Position numbers and translations under genes: made by a program
Assembly (NCBI RefSeq): GCF_009746125.1
Contig: NZ_CP041352.1
Span: 2,898,436-2,962,435 of the forward strand
DNA length: 64,000 nt
Reading direction: 5' to 3'
Source of the DNA: Casimicrobium huifangae
Lineage (GTDB): Bacteria > Pseudomonadota > Gammaproteobacteria > Burkholderiales > Casimicrobiaceae
Shown: positions 16,632 to 24,392 of the stretch, piece by piece
How the letters are laid out: every line of letters begins with the position of its first letter
Numbering within the stretch: position 1 is the stretch's first letter
Notes under the pieces: model-generated
Database searches by the model: none
The model's input: the letters and a program-made list of their open reading frames with translations, nothing else
What the model was told of the DNA's origin: nothing

Positions 16632-17654
16632 ATGGCACCACATCATCTAATCACCAGCCATCGCATCGCCGCAGCAAATGCGGCCATCGACGCCGATACC
16701 AGACACTTCAGCATCACCAACACGCTGAAACTCGATGCCCGCGCCGAGCTTGACGCGCTGGAGCGCAGCCTGCTGGCGCCGGCGGCCAGCATCGCGCCGA
16801 AGTTCTTCTACGACGCGCTGGGCTCGACGTTGTACAACGCGATCGTGCTGACGCCCGAGTATTACCCGACGCGCACCGAGGCGGCGATCTTCGAGCAGTT
16901 CCGCGACGACATCGCCGCCGTGATTGGCACCGGCAAGCAGTTTGTGGATCTCGGATCCGGCGACTCGGTGAAGGCGGAGAAATGGTTCGCATCGCTGCGG
17001 CCCTCCCGTTACGTTGCGGTGGACATTTCCGCCACCGCGCTGACCGAAGCGCTCTCCCGCCTCGCCGGCAACGCTGACGCACCGGAACTGGCCGGACTGA
17101 TTACCGATTTTTCGCGCGTGCTCGACGTGACGCCGGTGCTGGCACCGCAGCCGTCGCTGTTCTTCTATCCCGGCTCGTCAATCGGCAACTTCCTGCCGGA
17201 CGAAGCGCTGTGGTTCCTGAAACAGATCCGCGCCCACTGCCACGGTCACGGCTGTGGCTTGCTGATCGGAGTCGATGCCAAAAAAGACAGTGCCCGTCTC
17301 GACGCCGCCTACGATGACGCGCTCGGCGTCACTGCCGCGTTCAACCTCAACGCACTGCGCCATGTGAATGCGCTGCTCGGCACTGATTTCGATGTGCGCG
17401 ACTGGCTGCATCGCGGCTTCTACAACCCGGCGCTGGGCCGCATCGAAATGCACGTCGAAGCGCGGCGTGAGATGAACGTGAAGGTGCGTGGACACACCCG
17501 TCGTTTCGCGGCCGGCGAGCGCATCCACACCGAGAACTCCTACAAGTTCGCTCCCGATGAATTCCGCGCCCTGCTGGTCGAAGCCGGATTCACAGACATC
17601 CGGCTCTGGCAGGACACGCGGGGTGATTTCAGCGTGTTTTACGCCACGACGTAG
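16632..17654 (+). CDS. egtD: L-histidine N-alpha-methyltransferase EgtD
   Basis: EgtD trimethylates histidine to hercynine with three S-adenosylmethionine molecules, the step before EgtB. The 340-residue protein shows the family's opening (PKFFYDALGSTLYNAIVLTPEYYPTRTE), the SAM-binding loop FVDLGSGDSVKAEKW, and a C-terminal histidine-recognition part with NSYKFAPDEF. The order egtB then egtD with a 25-base gap indicates an operon. The ATG at 16632 is the first good start; the frame also runs back into the egtB end via a TTG, which I do not prefer. This is a cytoplasmic enzyme, and its product protects against oxidants. Confidence 0.94.
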   Translation: MAPHHLITSHRIAAANAAIDADTRHFSITNTLKLDARAELDALERSLLAPAASIAPKFFYDALGSTLYNAIVLTPEYYPTRTEAAIFEQFRDDIAAVIGTGKQFVDLGSGDSVKAEKWFASLRPSRYVAVDISATALTEALSRLAGNADAPELAGLITDFSRVLDVTPVLAPQPSLFFYPGSSIGNFLPDEALWFLKQIRAHCHGHGCGLLIGVDAKKDSARLDAAYDDALGVTAAFNLNALRHVNALLGTDFDVRDWLHRGFYNPALGRIEMHVEARREMNVKVRGHTRRFAAGERIHTENSYKFAPDEFRALLVEAGFTDIRLWQDTRGDFSVFYATT

Positions 17655-17842
17655 CAGCCTGTTGCGCGTTTCGCGCCCCTGTGCGCATAGCCGTGCGCCA
17701 GTTTGCCGCCCCTGAAATGGCGGGCCTCCAGAAAATTGATCTGCGTTAAATTTCGCTGCAGCAGATGGCGCCGGCAGCGGCAGCGCGGTCCCCGTTACGT
17801 CAGCAGTCTGCCCGACAAGAAATCTCAAGGAGGCACCGCGTC

Positions 17843-18733
17843 ATGTCGTCTGGCGAATCTTTGCCTGGCAGTACCTCGTCCACGTCGAGCCCTGAGGCGT
17901 CGCCGGCTAACACATCAGCGTCGGCAGCAGCGGCGCCTGAATCATTCCTCATTCCGATCGCGACGGACGTCGCACCTCGGGAAGTGCTGAACTGGCTCCG
18001 GCTTGGCTGGCAGGACCTGATGCGGTCCTATCTCACCGGCGTGTGGTTCGGTGTCTGCTTCGTGGCGATGGGCGCGCTGTTGATGTTGACTTTCAACCGT
18101 GCGCCGGCCTACCTGATGGCGCTGATTTCCGGTTTTCTGCTGGTAGGCCCCTTCATCTGCGTGGGCTGTTACGCCATCTCGTACGCGCTGGAGCGCGGCA
18201 AGCAGCCAGAGATCAAGCGCGCCGCGCTCGCCTTCCGCAACAACGCGAAAAACATCGCCATCTTCGCCGCCGTGCTCGGCGTGCTGGAGCTGCTGTGGGG
18301 CCGCGCCTCGCTGGTGGTATTCGCCCTTTTCTACACCGGCGGCTTGCCGGAGACGGGCGACATACTGCGCGCGTTCATGACGCTGCAGAACGTGCCCTTT
18401 GTGATCGCCTACGTGATCGTTGGTGCCATCTTCGCCACACTGGTGTTCGTGACCAGCGTCGTAGCCATTCCGCTGATGCTCAACCGCAATACCGACGCCA
18501 TCACCGCCGCGCTGACCAGCGTGCGCGTCTGCCTTGCCTCCCCCGGCTCGCTGGCTTTGTGGGGCGCCACCATCGCGGTATTGACACTCGTCGCCATGCT
18601 GCCCGCCTTCATCGGCCTCATCCTGGTCGGGCCCTGGCTTGGCCACGCCACCTGGCATGCGTATCGGGCGCTGGTGCCAGCGAAGGTCGACCCAGCTACG
18701 CCGCCCAGGATCGCCCGCGACGTGGTGGTCTGA
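17843..18733 (+). CDS. DUF2189 family integral membrane protein (second paralogue)
   Basis: A 296-residue protein with a Ser/Ala-rich N-terminus, then DVAPREVLNWLRLGWQDLMRSY and about six membrane helices. Shared features with the protein at 437-1333 include ISYALERG and the closing LGHATWHAYRALVPAK. An AAGGAGG precedes the ATG at 17843. Function is unknown; an inner-membrane location is inferred from the helices. It lies 188 bases after egtD. After its stop there is a short imperfect hairpin (GGGCGGCA with TGCTGCCC, 18748-18768) without a T tract. Confidence 0.85.
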   Translation: MSSGESLPGSTSSTSSPEASPANTSASAAAAPESFLIPIATDVAPREVLNWLRLGWQDLMRSYLTGVWFGVCFVAMGALLMLTFNRAPAYLMALISGFLLVGPFICVGCYAISYALERGKQPEIKRAALAFRNNAKNIAIFAAVLGVLELLWGRASLVVFALFYTGGLPETGDILRAFMTLQNVPFVIAYVIVGAIFATLVFVTSVVAIPLMLNRNTDAITAALTSVRVCLASPGSLALWGATIAVLTLVAMLPAFIGLILVGPWLGHATWHAYRALVPAKVDPATPPRIARDVVV

Positions 18734-18865
18734 CTTGATCAAATTGGGCGGCAAGAGCTGCTGCCCGCCGGGTAATTGCGGCAAAGCAGGTTGTACAAGG
18801 CGATTTGCGGCCAAAATGTCCAATCTCCACATCATCGCAGCGGTCCGAGTCCAGTTGCAATCGCC

Positions 18866-19270
18866 ATGAGCATTACCCACTTCGACGACCTGATCAACGC
18901 TGCCATCGCGCAGCCCGATGCACAGCGCTTGTTGCTGGTGTTCGCCAGCGTTAGCTTGTCGAACAGTGCTTCACCCGCGCAACGCGCCGCCTTTGAAGCG
19001 GGCCAAGGCGGTGAATTGACACCTGTGATGTGCGTTGACAAATCACCGCAGGAGTTGGGCAGCTTTGCCGCCTTGCTCAGTGAGGCTGCGCAGTTCGGTC
19101 ACGATTGGGGCATCGTCTTTGCTGCAGGCATGTCCGGCCAGGGTGGCGTTGCCCCCAGCAGTGACGAAGCCGAGCCCTATCTGCAGCAGATGGTCGAGGC
19201 AGTCAAGGAAGGCATGATCGACAACTTCATCGCTTTCAACCGCGAGGGCAAGGCGGTAGCGTTGCGCTAG
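18866..19270 (+). CDS. Conserved small cytoplasmic protein (often mislabelled RNR alpha)
   Basis: A 134-residue protein, soluble by composition. The pattern FDDLINAA...QRLLLVFA, PAQRAAFEAGQGGELTPVMCVDKSPQEL and GHDWGIVFAAGMSG fits a conserved betaproteobacterial family commonly annotated 'ribonucleotide reductase subunit alpha'. It has neither the length nor the radical or catalytic cysteine motifs of a real reductase, so that label should not be carried over. The true function is unknown. Its stop overlaps the stop of the convergent GFA-fold gene by four bases (19267-19270). Confidence 0.75.
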   Translation: MSITHFDDLINAAIAQPDAQRLLLVFASVSLSNSASPAQRAAFEAGQGGELTPVMCVDKSPQELGSFAALLSEAAQFGHDWGIVFAAGMSGQGGVAPSSDEAEPYLQQMVEAVKEGMIDNFIAFNREGKAVALR

Positions 19271-19698
19271 CCCGGCCGCGTCGGTGCCGGTGGCAGCGTC
19301 GGCTGCCGTTCAACGCGGTCGATCGCTGGATCCAGACAGGCCCATCGCGGCGCGCTGGCGCTCCAGATGTTGGCAACAGGTGTCACTGACGACGGATCGT
19401 CGAGCGTGCCGACGCGCACCACGGTGAACCCGGCACGACCGGTGTTGTCGGCGAACAGATGGCTGCCACAGCGCGGGCAGAAGCGGCGACGAACCTGATT
19501 GCCGCTTTCGGCGGTACTGGTGAACGCTGCCACCTCGCCGCTGAACTCGATATCGTCGCTCCGGAAAATGGCATTTGCCGTGCCGTTGCCGGCGATGTGC
19601 TGGCAATCGCGACACCAGCAGATGCGCGCGACAAGTGGCTCGCCAGTGAGCCGATAACGCACTTGACCACAGAGACAGCCGCCGGTTCGTTCGCTCAT
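19267..19698 (-). CDS. GFA-fold (CENP-V/GFA) zinc protein
   Basis: A 143-residue protein with the zinc ligands of the glutathione-dependent formaldehyde-activating (GFA) fold: GGCLCGQVRY near the N-terminus, CWCRDCQ at about 30-36, and FCPRCGSHLF near the middle. Family members bind zinc and sometimes glutathione; most have no proven enzyme activity. I use the ATG at 19698 because the protein then begins MSERTGGCLCG as in typical members; a start at 19737 would add 13 residues. It is convergent with the small protein gene before it. Confidence 0.85.
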   Translation of the reverse strand: MSERTGGCLCGQVRYRLTGEPLVARICWCRDCQHIAGNGTANAIFRSDDIEFSGEVAAFTSTAESGNQVRRRFCPRCGSHLFADNTGRAGFTVVRVGTLDDPSSVTPVANIWSASAPRWACLDPAIDRVERQPTLPPAPTRPG

Positions 19699-19786
19699 GA
19701 CAGTGCTCGCTTTCGTGATGAATAAGGCTGCACCCATTGTGCCTTGAACGCCTTGACGCGTGCCCGCTCACTTGCACAGCGGCTGC

Positions 19787-20587
19787 TCACATACGGGTGA
19801 ACAGGTGCGCGTACTGCCGCGACACCTGCACCTTGTCCTTGACGCCCCGGAGTGTGAGCAGCACGCGGCCGGTGAAATCGCGATCGGCAGTTTCGACCGC
19901 GCGCATGTTGACGATGGTCGAACGATGCACCTGCACGAAGAGCGCCGGGTCGAGCTGGTCGGCCAGCTCCTTGAGCGAGATGCGGATCAGCTGCTCGCCG
20001 TCGGGCGTGTAGATCGAGACGTATTTGTCCTGCGCCTGCAGATGCGTCACCTCGTCGACCGGCACGATGCGAACGGTGTCGCCGATGCCGGCACGCAGAA
20101 ATTTGAGGTAGGACGCCGCCGCCGTTCCCGCACCGCCGGCAAGGCGTTTGATGAGGTCAAGCGCCCGACCCAGCTCGTCGCTGCCCGTTGTGGCTGGAGT
20201 CGCGGCGTTGGCAAGCCGCTTTTTCAGCCGCTCGACGGTTTCGGCGAGGCGGTCATCAATCACCGGCTTGACCAGGTAGTCCACCGCTTCCCGTTCGAAG
20301 GCCTGCACCGCGTATTCGTTGTAGGCCGTGACAAACACTACCAGCGGTCCCGGCCCCCCGGCCGAGCCCGCCAGGCGCTCGGCCACCTGCAGACCGGTGA
20401 GCCCCGGCATACGGATGTCGAGGAACAGCACATCGGGCGCATGCTGGTCAACGGCGTGAATCGCGGCCGGCCCGTTGCCGACGATCTCGGCCACGCGCAG
20501 CTCCGGCCAGGTGCGCGCGAGCGCGTCCCTGAGCGCGTGGGCGAGATTGGCTTCGTCTTCGGCGATGAGGGCAACGGGTTGCGTCAT
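19787..20587 (-). CDS. LytTR-type response regulator
   Basis: A 266-residue two-component regulator. The receiver domain (1-125) carries the acidic pair in IAEDEANL, the phospho-acceptor Asp57 in DVLFLDIRMPG, Thr in VFVTAYNEYA and Lys in DYLVKPV. The LytTR DNA-binding domain (about 160-265) carries YLKFLRAGIGDTVRIVPVDEV, VHRSTIVNM and VSRQYAHLF. It is downstream of the LytS-type kinase gene on the same strand, but dispersed element copy C fills nearly all of the 127-base gap and ends 10 bases from this start codon. Target genes are unknown. Confidence 0.93.
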   Translation of the reverse strand: MTQPVALIAEDEANLAHALRDALARTWPELRVAEIVGNGPAAIHAVDQHAPDVLFLDIRMPGLTGLQVAERLAGSAGGPGPLVVFVTAYNEYAVQAFEREAVDYLVKPVIDDRLAETVERLKKRLANAATPATTGSDELGRALDLIKRLAGGAGTAAASYLKFLRAGIGDTVRIVPVDEVTHLQAQDKYVSIYTPDGEQLIRISLKELADQLDPALFVQVHRSTIVNMRAVETADRDFTGRVLLTLRGVKDKVQVSRQYAHLFTRM

Positions 20588-20597
20588 GATGCACTTC

Positions 20598-20713
20598 AGC
20601 TTTTCAGTTGAACCGTTATTGAATATGGGCTTGGAGCTTGTTTTAGCTAAAAGTCAACTATCGCCCATTTCATGCTGCAGGCCCCATTCGGATGCGCCTT
20701 TCAGCAAAAAGAT
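20598..20713 (-). repeat. Dispersed palindromic element, copy C
   Basis: This 116-bp copy lies between the kinase and regulator genes of one two-component pair. Read on the minus strand it starts with CTTTTTGCTGAAAGG, has the core GTTGACTTTTAGC (core 20649-20658 on the plus strand as AAAAGTCAAC), and ends GAAAAGCTG at 20598. The arms carry GCGCATCCGAATGGGGC-type and CCAAGCCCATATTC-type stems. Confidence 0.75.
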
Positions 20714-20714
20714 G

Positions 20715-21872
20715 TCACACAGCAGCAGAGGCTGCGATCGGCAGTGACAGACGGATTCTTGTGCCTGCTTCCGGCTGCTCGATGCTGAGCCGCGCGGCAT
20801 CGCCGTAAATTGCTTTCAGCCGGCCGCGGACGTTGGCCAGGCCACTGCCGCTGCCGGCCGTATCCGTGGCGACACCAAAGCCGAGGCCAGTATCCTCAAC
20901 GACGATATTGAGGCGACCATCCTGCACTACGGCGCTGACCGTGATGCGCCCGCCTTCGATTTTCGGCTCCAGCCCGTGCTTGATCGCGTTCTCCACCAGT
21001 GGCTGCAGCAGCATGGGCGACAGCGGCAACGCACGCGTGGCGTCGTCGGCGGCAACCTCGTACCAGAGTCGCTCGCCCATCCGCAGCCGCAGGATTTCCA
21101 GATAGTCGGCAATGATGGCCAGTTCATCGCCGACGGTAGCGTTCTCGCGGCGCGAGGCGTCGAGCGTATGCCGCAGATAGCCGATCAGCCGCTCGGTCAT
21201 GTACTTCGCGGTGGCCGGCTCGCGCTCGATCAGACTGACCACATTGGACAGCGTGTTGTAGAGGAAATGCGGCTCGACCTGGGCGCGCAGCGCCTTCAGC
21301 TCGGCAGTGGTGCGCTCACGCTCGGCACGGTCAACATTGGCCTGCAGCTCGGCCCGTTCACGCCGCTCAACCTCGTTCTTGCGGGTCGCTTCAATGGCCT
21401 CCCACAGCAGCCAGCCGATGGCGATGGTGACGCAGCTGGCGAACACGAAACCGCGCCAGTTTTCGCTGACGTTGAGCCACAGCGTGCCAGTCAGCAGCGA
21501 CACCGCGAGCACGTAGCCGACATAGATCGCGGCGATCGGCAGCGCCACGCCCAGCATCATCGGATGCATCAGCAACGGCGCCAGGCGCTGCCGGCGGCGT
21601 GCCAGCGTGATGGTGATCTTGTACAGGTAGTGCTGGGTATAGCCGATCAGCAGGCTGAAAGTGGCCACTTCCGCGAGCATCTTCCAGGTGATGCGATGGC
21701 CCATGCCAAGCGAAAACAGCACGATGACCGCGATCACGATGGCGCACAGGATCGCGGTGAACAGCAGATTGCGCAGCACCGAGGGACGCCAGCGCCGGAA
21801 GAACGGAATCACCTGCAGCGGGTGATAGTCGGTCCCCGGTTTCAGGCGCGCCTCGATTTTCGGATCCATCAA
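20715..21872 (-). CDS. LytS/YehU-type membrane sensor histidine kinase
   Basis: A 385-residue kinase. The N-terminal half has about four membrane helices (roughly 32-55, 64-84, 100-125, 135-160) and little periplasmic sequence. A coiled-coil linker follows (RERAELQANVDRAERERTTAEL). The His_kinase domain carries the phospho-acceptor histidine in QVEPHFLYNTLSNVV, and the ATPase domain has PLVENAIKHGL and VVEDTGLGFG. It pairs with the LytTR regulator downstream. The membrane-embedded sensor suggests a signal in or at the membrane. Confidence 0.92.
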   Translation of the reverse strand: MMDPKIEARLKPGTDYHPLQVIPFFRRWRPSVLRNLLFTAILCAIVIAVIVLFSLGMGHRITWKMLAEVATFSLLIGYTQHYLYKITITLARRRQRLAPLLMHPMMLGVALPIAAIYVGYVLAVSLLTGTLWLNVSENWRGFVFASCVTIAIGWLLWEAIEATRKNEVERRERAELQANVDRAERERTTAELKALRAQVEPHFLYNTLSNVVSLIEREPATAKYMTERLIGYLRHTLDASRRENATVGDELAIIADYLEILRLRMGERLWYEVAADDATRALPLSPMLLQPLVENAIKHGLEPKIEGGRITVSAVVQDGRLNIVVEDTGLGFGVATDTAGSGSGLANVRGRLKAIYGDAARLSIEQPEAGTRIRLSLPIAASAAV

Positions 21873-21888
21873 TCAGGTGCTATCCGGG

Positions 21889-22398
21889 TCAGGCGGCAAC
21901 GAGGCCGTTAGCGGAACGATTCATGCGAAACAGTGTAGCCGCGCGTCCGATGAAGATGCCGGAAAGCACGCCCAGGATCAGGGCCGGACCGACCTGCCAT
22001 GCGAACTCACCACGTAGCGCCGGATTGACGGCCAGCGCGATGTTGATCGCGTAGTTGAACAGGAAGATGGTCAGCATCAGCAGCATCGGCACCACACTGC
22101 CCGGCACATGCAGACGGTCAATTGCGGCGTCGTAACGGGCACCTGCGGTCGGCTTCCAGACCAGGAAAGTCAATGCTGCCGTGGTCAGCAGCGCCAGCGC
22201 CCATACGGCAAAGCCCGACGCACCCCGCCCTGCCGACAGCAGGCCTACGAACAAGAACGCGACCGGTGCGATCAGCACGATGTGACGACGGACGGTTCTT
22301 GCGCGTAGCTGCTGCAAGCCTAGTACCACCAGGGTGGCCAGGATGCCCCACACCCAAACCGGCGTGCCGCTGATGATTTGTGATGCGAATCCGTTCAT
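21889..22398 (-). CDS. Four- to five-helix inner-membrane protein (DUF6622-like)
   Basis: A 169-residue hydrophobic protein beginning with GTPVWVWGILATLVVLGLQQLRARTVRR, a pattern I associate with DUF6622, followed by further helices and a short arginine-containing tail. The ATG at 22398 follows GGAG; a TTG four codons upstream is possible. The gene ends 16 bases before the histidine kinase start and is on the same strand, so it may be the first gene of the two-component operon and linked to sensing. Function is unknown. Confidence 0.65.
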   Translation of the reverse strand: MNGFASQIISGTPVWVWGILATLVVLGLQQLRARTVRRHIVLIAPVAFLFVGLLSAGRGASGFAVWALALLTTAALTFLVWKPTAGARYDAAIDRLHVPGSVVPMLLMLTIFLFNYAINIALAVNPALRGEFAWQVGPALILGVLSGIFIGRAATLFRMNRSANGLVAA

Positions 22399-22656
22399 TG
22401 CCAACTCCAACGTGTGTTCATTACGATGACTGAATGTTTGCCGGTGAGCCCTTCGGCGTCAGCCTGCTGCGACGAATGGAGTGACGGGGGCGCCAGCGGG
22501 CAAATGCTGGCGTGGATGTCACCGGCGGCTGCGAGCGCTCTGGCGCAAATGAATGGGGTTATTCGTCTATTCAGGCTTGTGGTTGTGCGGCAAGCGGCCG
22601 GCGGCAGTGCGCACGTGCTACTGCGGTAAAAGAAACAGCAAAGCGAGGGGAACAAC

Positions 22657-23586
22657 ATGGCCAAACCGACACTGATGCAGGGCTCCAAGGGGCCAGACGT
22701 CAAAATCCTGCAGGCGGCCCTGAACGCGTTGCCAACCGAGTACGCGATGCTGATCGTGGACGGCATGTTTGGACCGAAAACCGGCGCCCGTGTGCGCGAG
22801 GCTCAGGCCGCACTGGGTATCGTCATCGACGGCGTGGTGGGGCCGGTGACCTGGTCACGCATCGACGACGCGCTGATGTCGATTGGCATTCCCGGTGTGA
22901 TCCCCGGCTCGAAGCCGCCACAATTCAGCTTCGAGTTCAGCAAGAACGACCGCCCCGGCGGCGGCCTGTGGAAGCCGGAGAAGGCATGGGACCTGTTCAC
23001 GCTGAAGGCGGCGATTGAGCGCCACAACCGCTCGTCGCTCAGCACCGAGATCATCCTCTCGATCTTCTTCGAGGAGTCGCAGTTCTGCAACCGCCGCCAG
23101 ATCACCGACAGTGGCAAGGATGGGCCCGCCAGCGGCTTCGGCCAGATGGAAACCGGTAACCCGGACAAGCAGGAGTACTACGCCTGGGCGGGGCTGCCGG
23201 TTGATCCGCCGGGTACGTCAAAGGCGCAGCGCGGCGAGCAGGTGGCGGCGCGAATACTAGCCAACAACGAGGAAGCCGTGCGCATCCACGTCGGCTACTA
23301 CAACTGGCTGAAGGAGGTGCGCGGCTTCGACCGCATGGGCACCCTGGCCGCGCAAGTCGGCAGCCACACCGTCTACATTCCGCTGTTTGTGAAGGGCGGT
23401 GACCTCATTCGCGACGCCTGGGTCAGCCGCAACCGCAAGGTAATGATTGATGCGCTGAACTACGCGCCGGCCAACAGCCCGAAACAAAACTCGGTACCGT
23501 GGCCACGCTTCTCGAAATTCTGGCGCTTCATCATCCCGGACTACACGATGGCCTGGGTGCCACCGGGCTGGGGAACAGCGCCCTGA
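22657..23586 (+). CDS. Peptidoglycan-binding protein with lysozyme-like domain, no signal peptide
   Basis: A 309-residue protein. Residues 1-75 are a peptidoglycan-binding domain of the PG_binding_1 type (LMQGSKGPDVKILQAALNAL...VDGMFGPKTGARVREAQAALGI.IDGVVGPVTWSRI). Residues about 110-250 look lysozyme-like: EIILSIFFEESQFCNRRQ with a candidate catalytic Glu, then SGFGQMETGNP, like the ES...GlgQ motif of lytic transglycosylases. There is no signal peptide or membrane helix, so it may reach the wall by a dedicated secretion system or after lysis. The start is clear, with AGCGAGGGGAACAAC before ATG. Confidence 0.7.
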   Translation: MAKPTLMQGSKGPDVKILQAALNALPTEYAMLIVDGMFGPKTGARVREAQAALGIVIDGVVGPVTWSRIDDALMSIGIPGVIPGSKPPQFSFEFSKNDRPGGGLWKPEKAWDLFTLKAAIERHNRSSLSTEIILSIFFEESQFCNRRQITDSGKDGPASGFGQMETGNPDKQEYYAWAGLPVDPPGTSKAQRGEQVAARILANNEEAVRIHVGYYNWLKEVRGFDRMGTLAAQVGSHTVYIPLFVKGGDLIRDAWVSRNRKVMIDALNYAPANSPKQNSVPWPRFSKFWRFIIPDYTMAWVPPGWGTAP

Positions 23587-23603
23587 CGCCGCCGTCCCGG
23601 CGA

Positions 23604-24137
23604 CTACTTCTTGGCGTTGAAGCGCTCCATCGCGGCCATGATCTCGGCGCGCGCGTCAGCGGCCTCGGTCCAGCCAAGCACCTTGACGAATTTGCCCGGT
23701 TCCAGATCCTTGTAGTGCTCGAAGAAGTGGGTGATGCGATCCACCTCAATCGGCGGCAGATCGCGTGGGCTCTGCACGTTGCGGTAGATGCTGGTCAGCT
23801 TGTCGACCGGTACCGCCAGCAGTTTCTCGTCGCTACCAGCTTCGTCCTGCATCTTGAGCATGCCGATCGGGCGGCATCGCACCACCACCCCGGGCATCAG
23901 CGGCACTGGCGACAGCACCAGCACGTCAGCCGGATCACCGTCTCCCGAGAGCGTTTTCGGGATGTAGCCGTAGTTGCACGGATAGTGCATCGCTGTCGAC
24001 ATGAAGCGGTCAACGAAGATCGCGCCGGTGGCCTTGTCGACTTCGTACTTGATCGGCTCGCCATTCATCGGAATTTCGATGACGACGTTGATGTCGTTGG
24101 GAACGTCGCGGCCGGGGGAAAGATTATCGAATGCCAT
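23604..24137 (-). CDS. ppa: Inorganic pyrophosphatase (family I)
   Basis: Cytoplasmic Mg2+-dependent enzyme that hydrolyses pyrophosphate and so drives biosynthesis. The 177-residue length fits the family. Diagnostic stretches are [47 protein letters not shown] (metal-binding aspartates), and GKFVKVLGW near the C-terminus. I use the ATG at 24137, giving [13 protein letters not shown], because the in-frame upstream part lacks homology. The gene is convergent with the peptidoglycan-binding protein gene, with 17 bases between them, and divergent from pcnB. Confidence 0.96.
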   Translation of the reverse strand: MAFDNLSPGRDVPNDINVVIEIPMNGEPIKYEVDKATGAIFVDRFMSTAMHYPCNYGYIPKTLSGDGDPADVLVLSPVPLMPGVVVRCRPIGMLKMQDEAGSDEKLLAVPVDKLTSIYRNVQSPRDLPPIEVDRITHFFEHYKDLEPGKFVKVLGWTEAADARAEIMAAMERFNAKK

Positions 24138-24392
24138 GGAGGTCTCGCGAAAACGGATTTGTTGCGTCGCAGCATTGTAGTGGCTCGACCTGACGCAAAA
24201 CTGGCGCAGCGAGCTTGTCCGGTGCGCTGCAAGGCGCATGCTCGCTATACTTCGCGCACTTTCCACCGCCGTCCCACGGGGTCATTTCACTGCCCGGTCT
24301 GCACCCGCTGCGACCGGCCAGCGCAATGACGACGCCTTGGGACGCGCACCGCGAACCCATCCGGTCGCGGCCGTTGCATAGGCTTTCGTCGC

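Noticed and set aside
17690-17735. Hairpin CCGCC...GGCGG after egtD, considered as an eighth dispersed element
   Set aside because: Only the GC stem resembles the family; the GTCGACTT core and the CAGCTTTT ends are missing.
22414-22629. A 71-codon frame upstream of the peptidoglycan-binding protein, considered as an immunity gene
   Set aside because: No ribosome binding site, no membrane or known immunity pattern, and Ala/Ser-rich random-looking composition.
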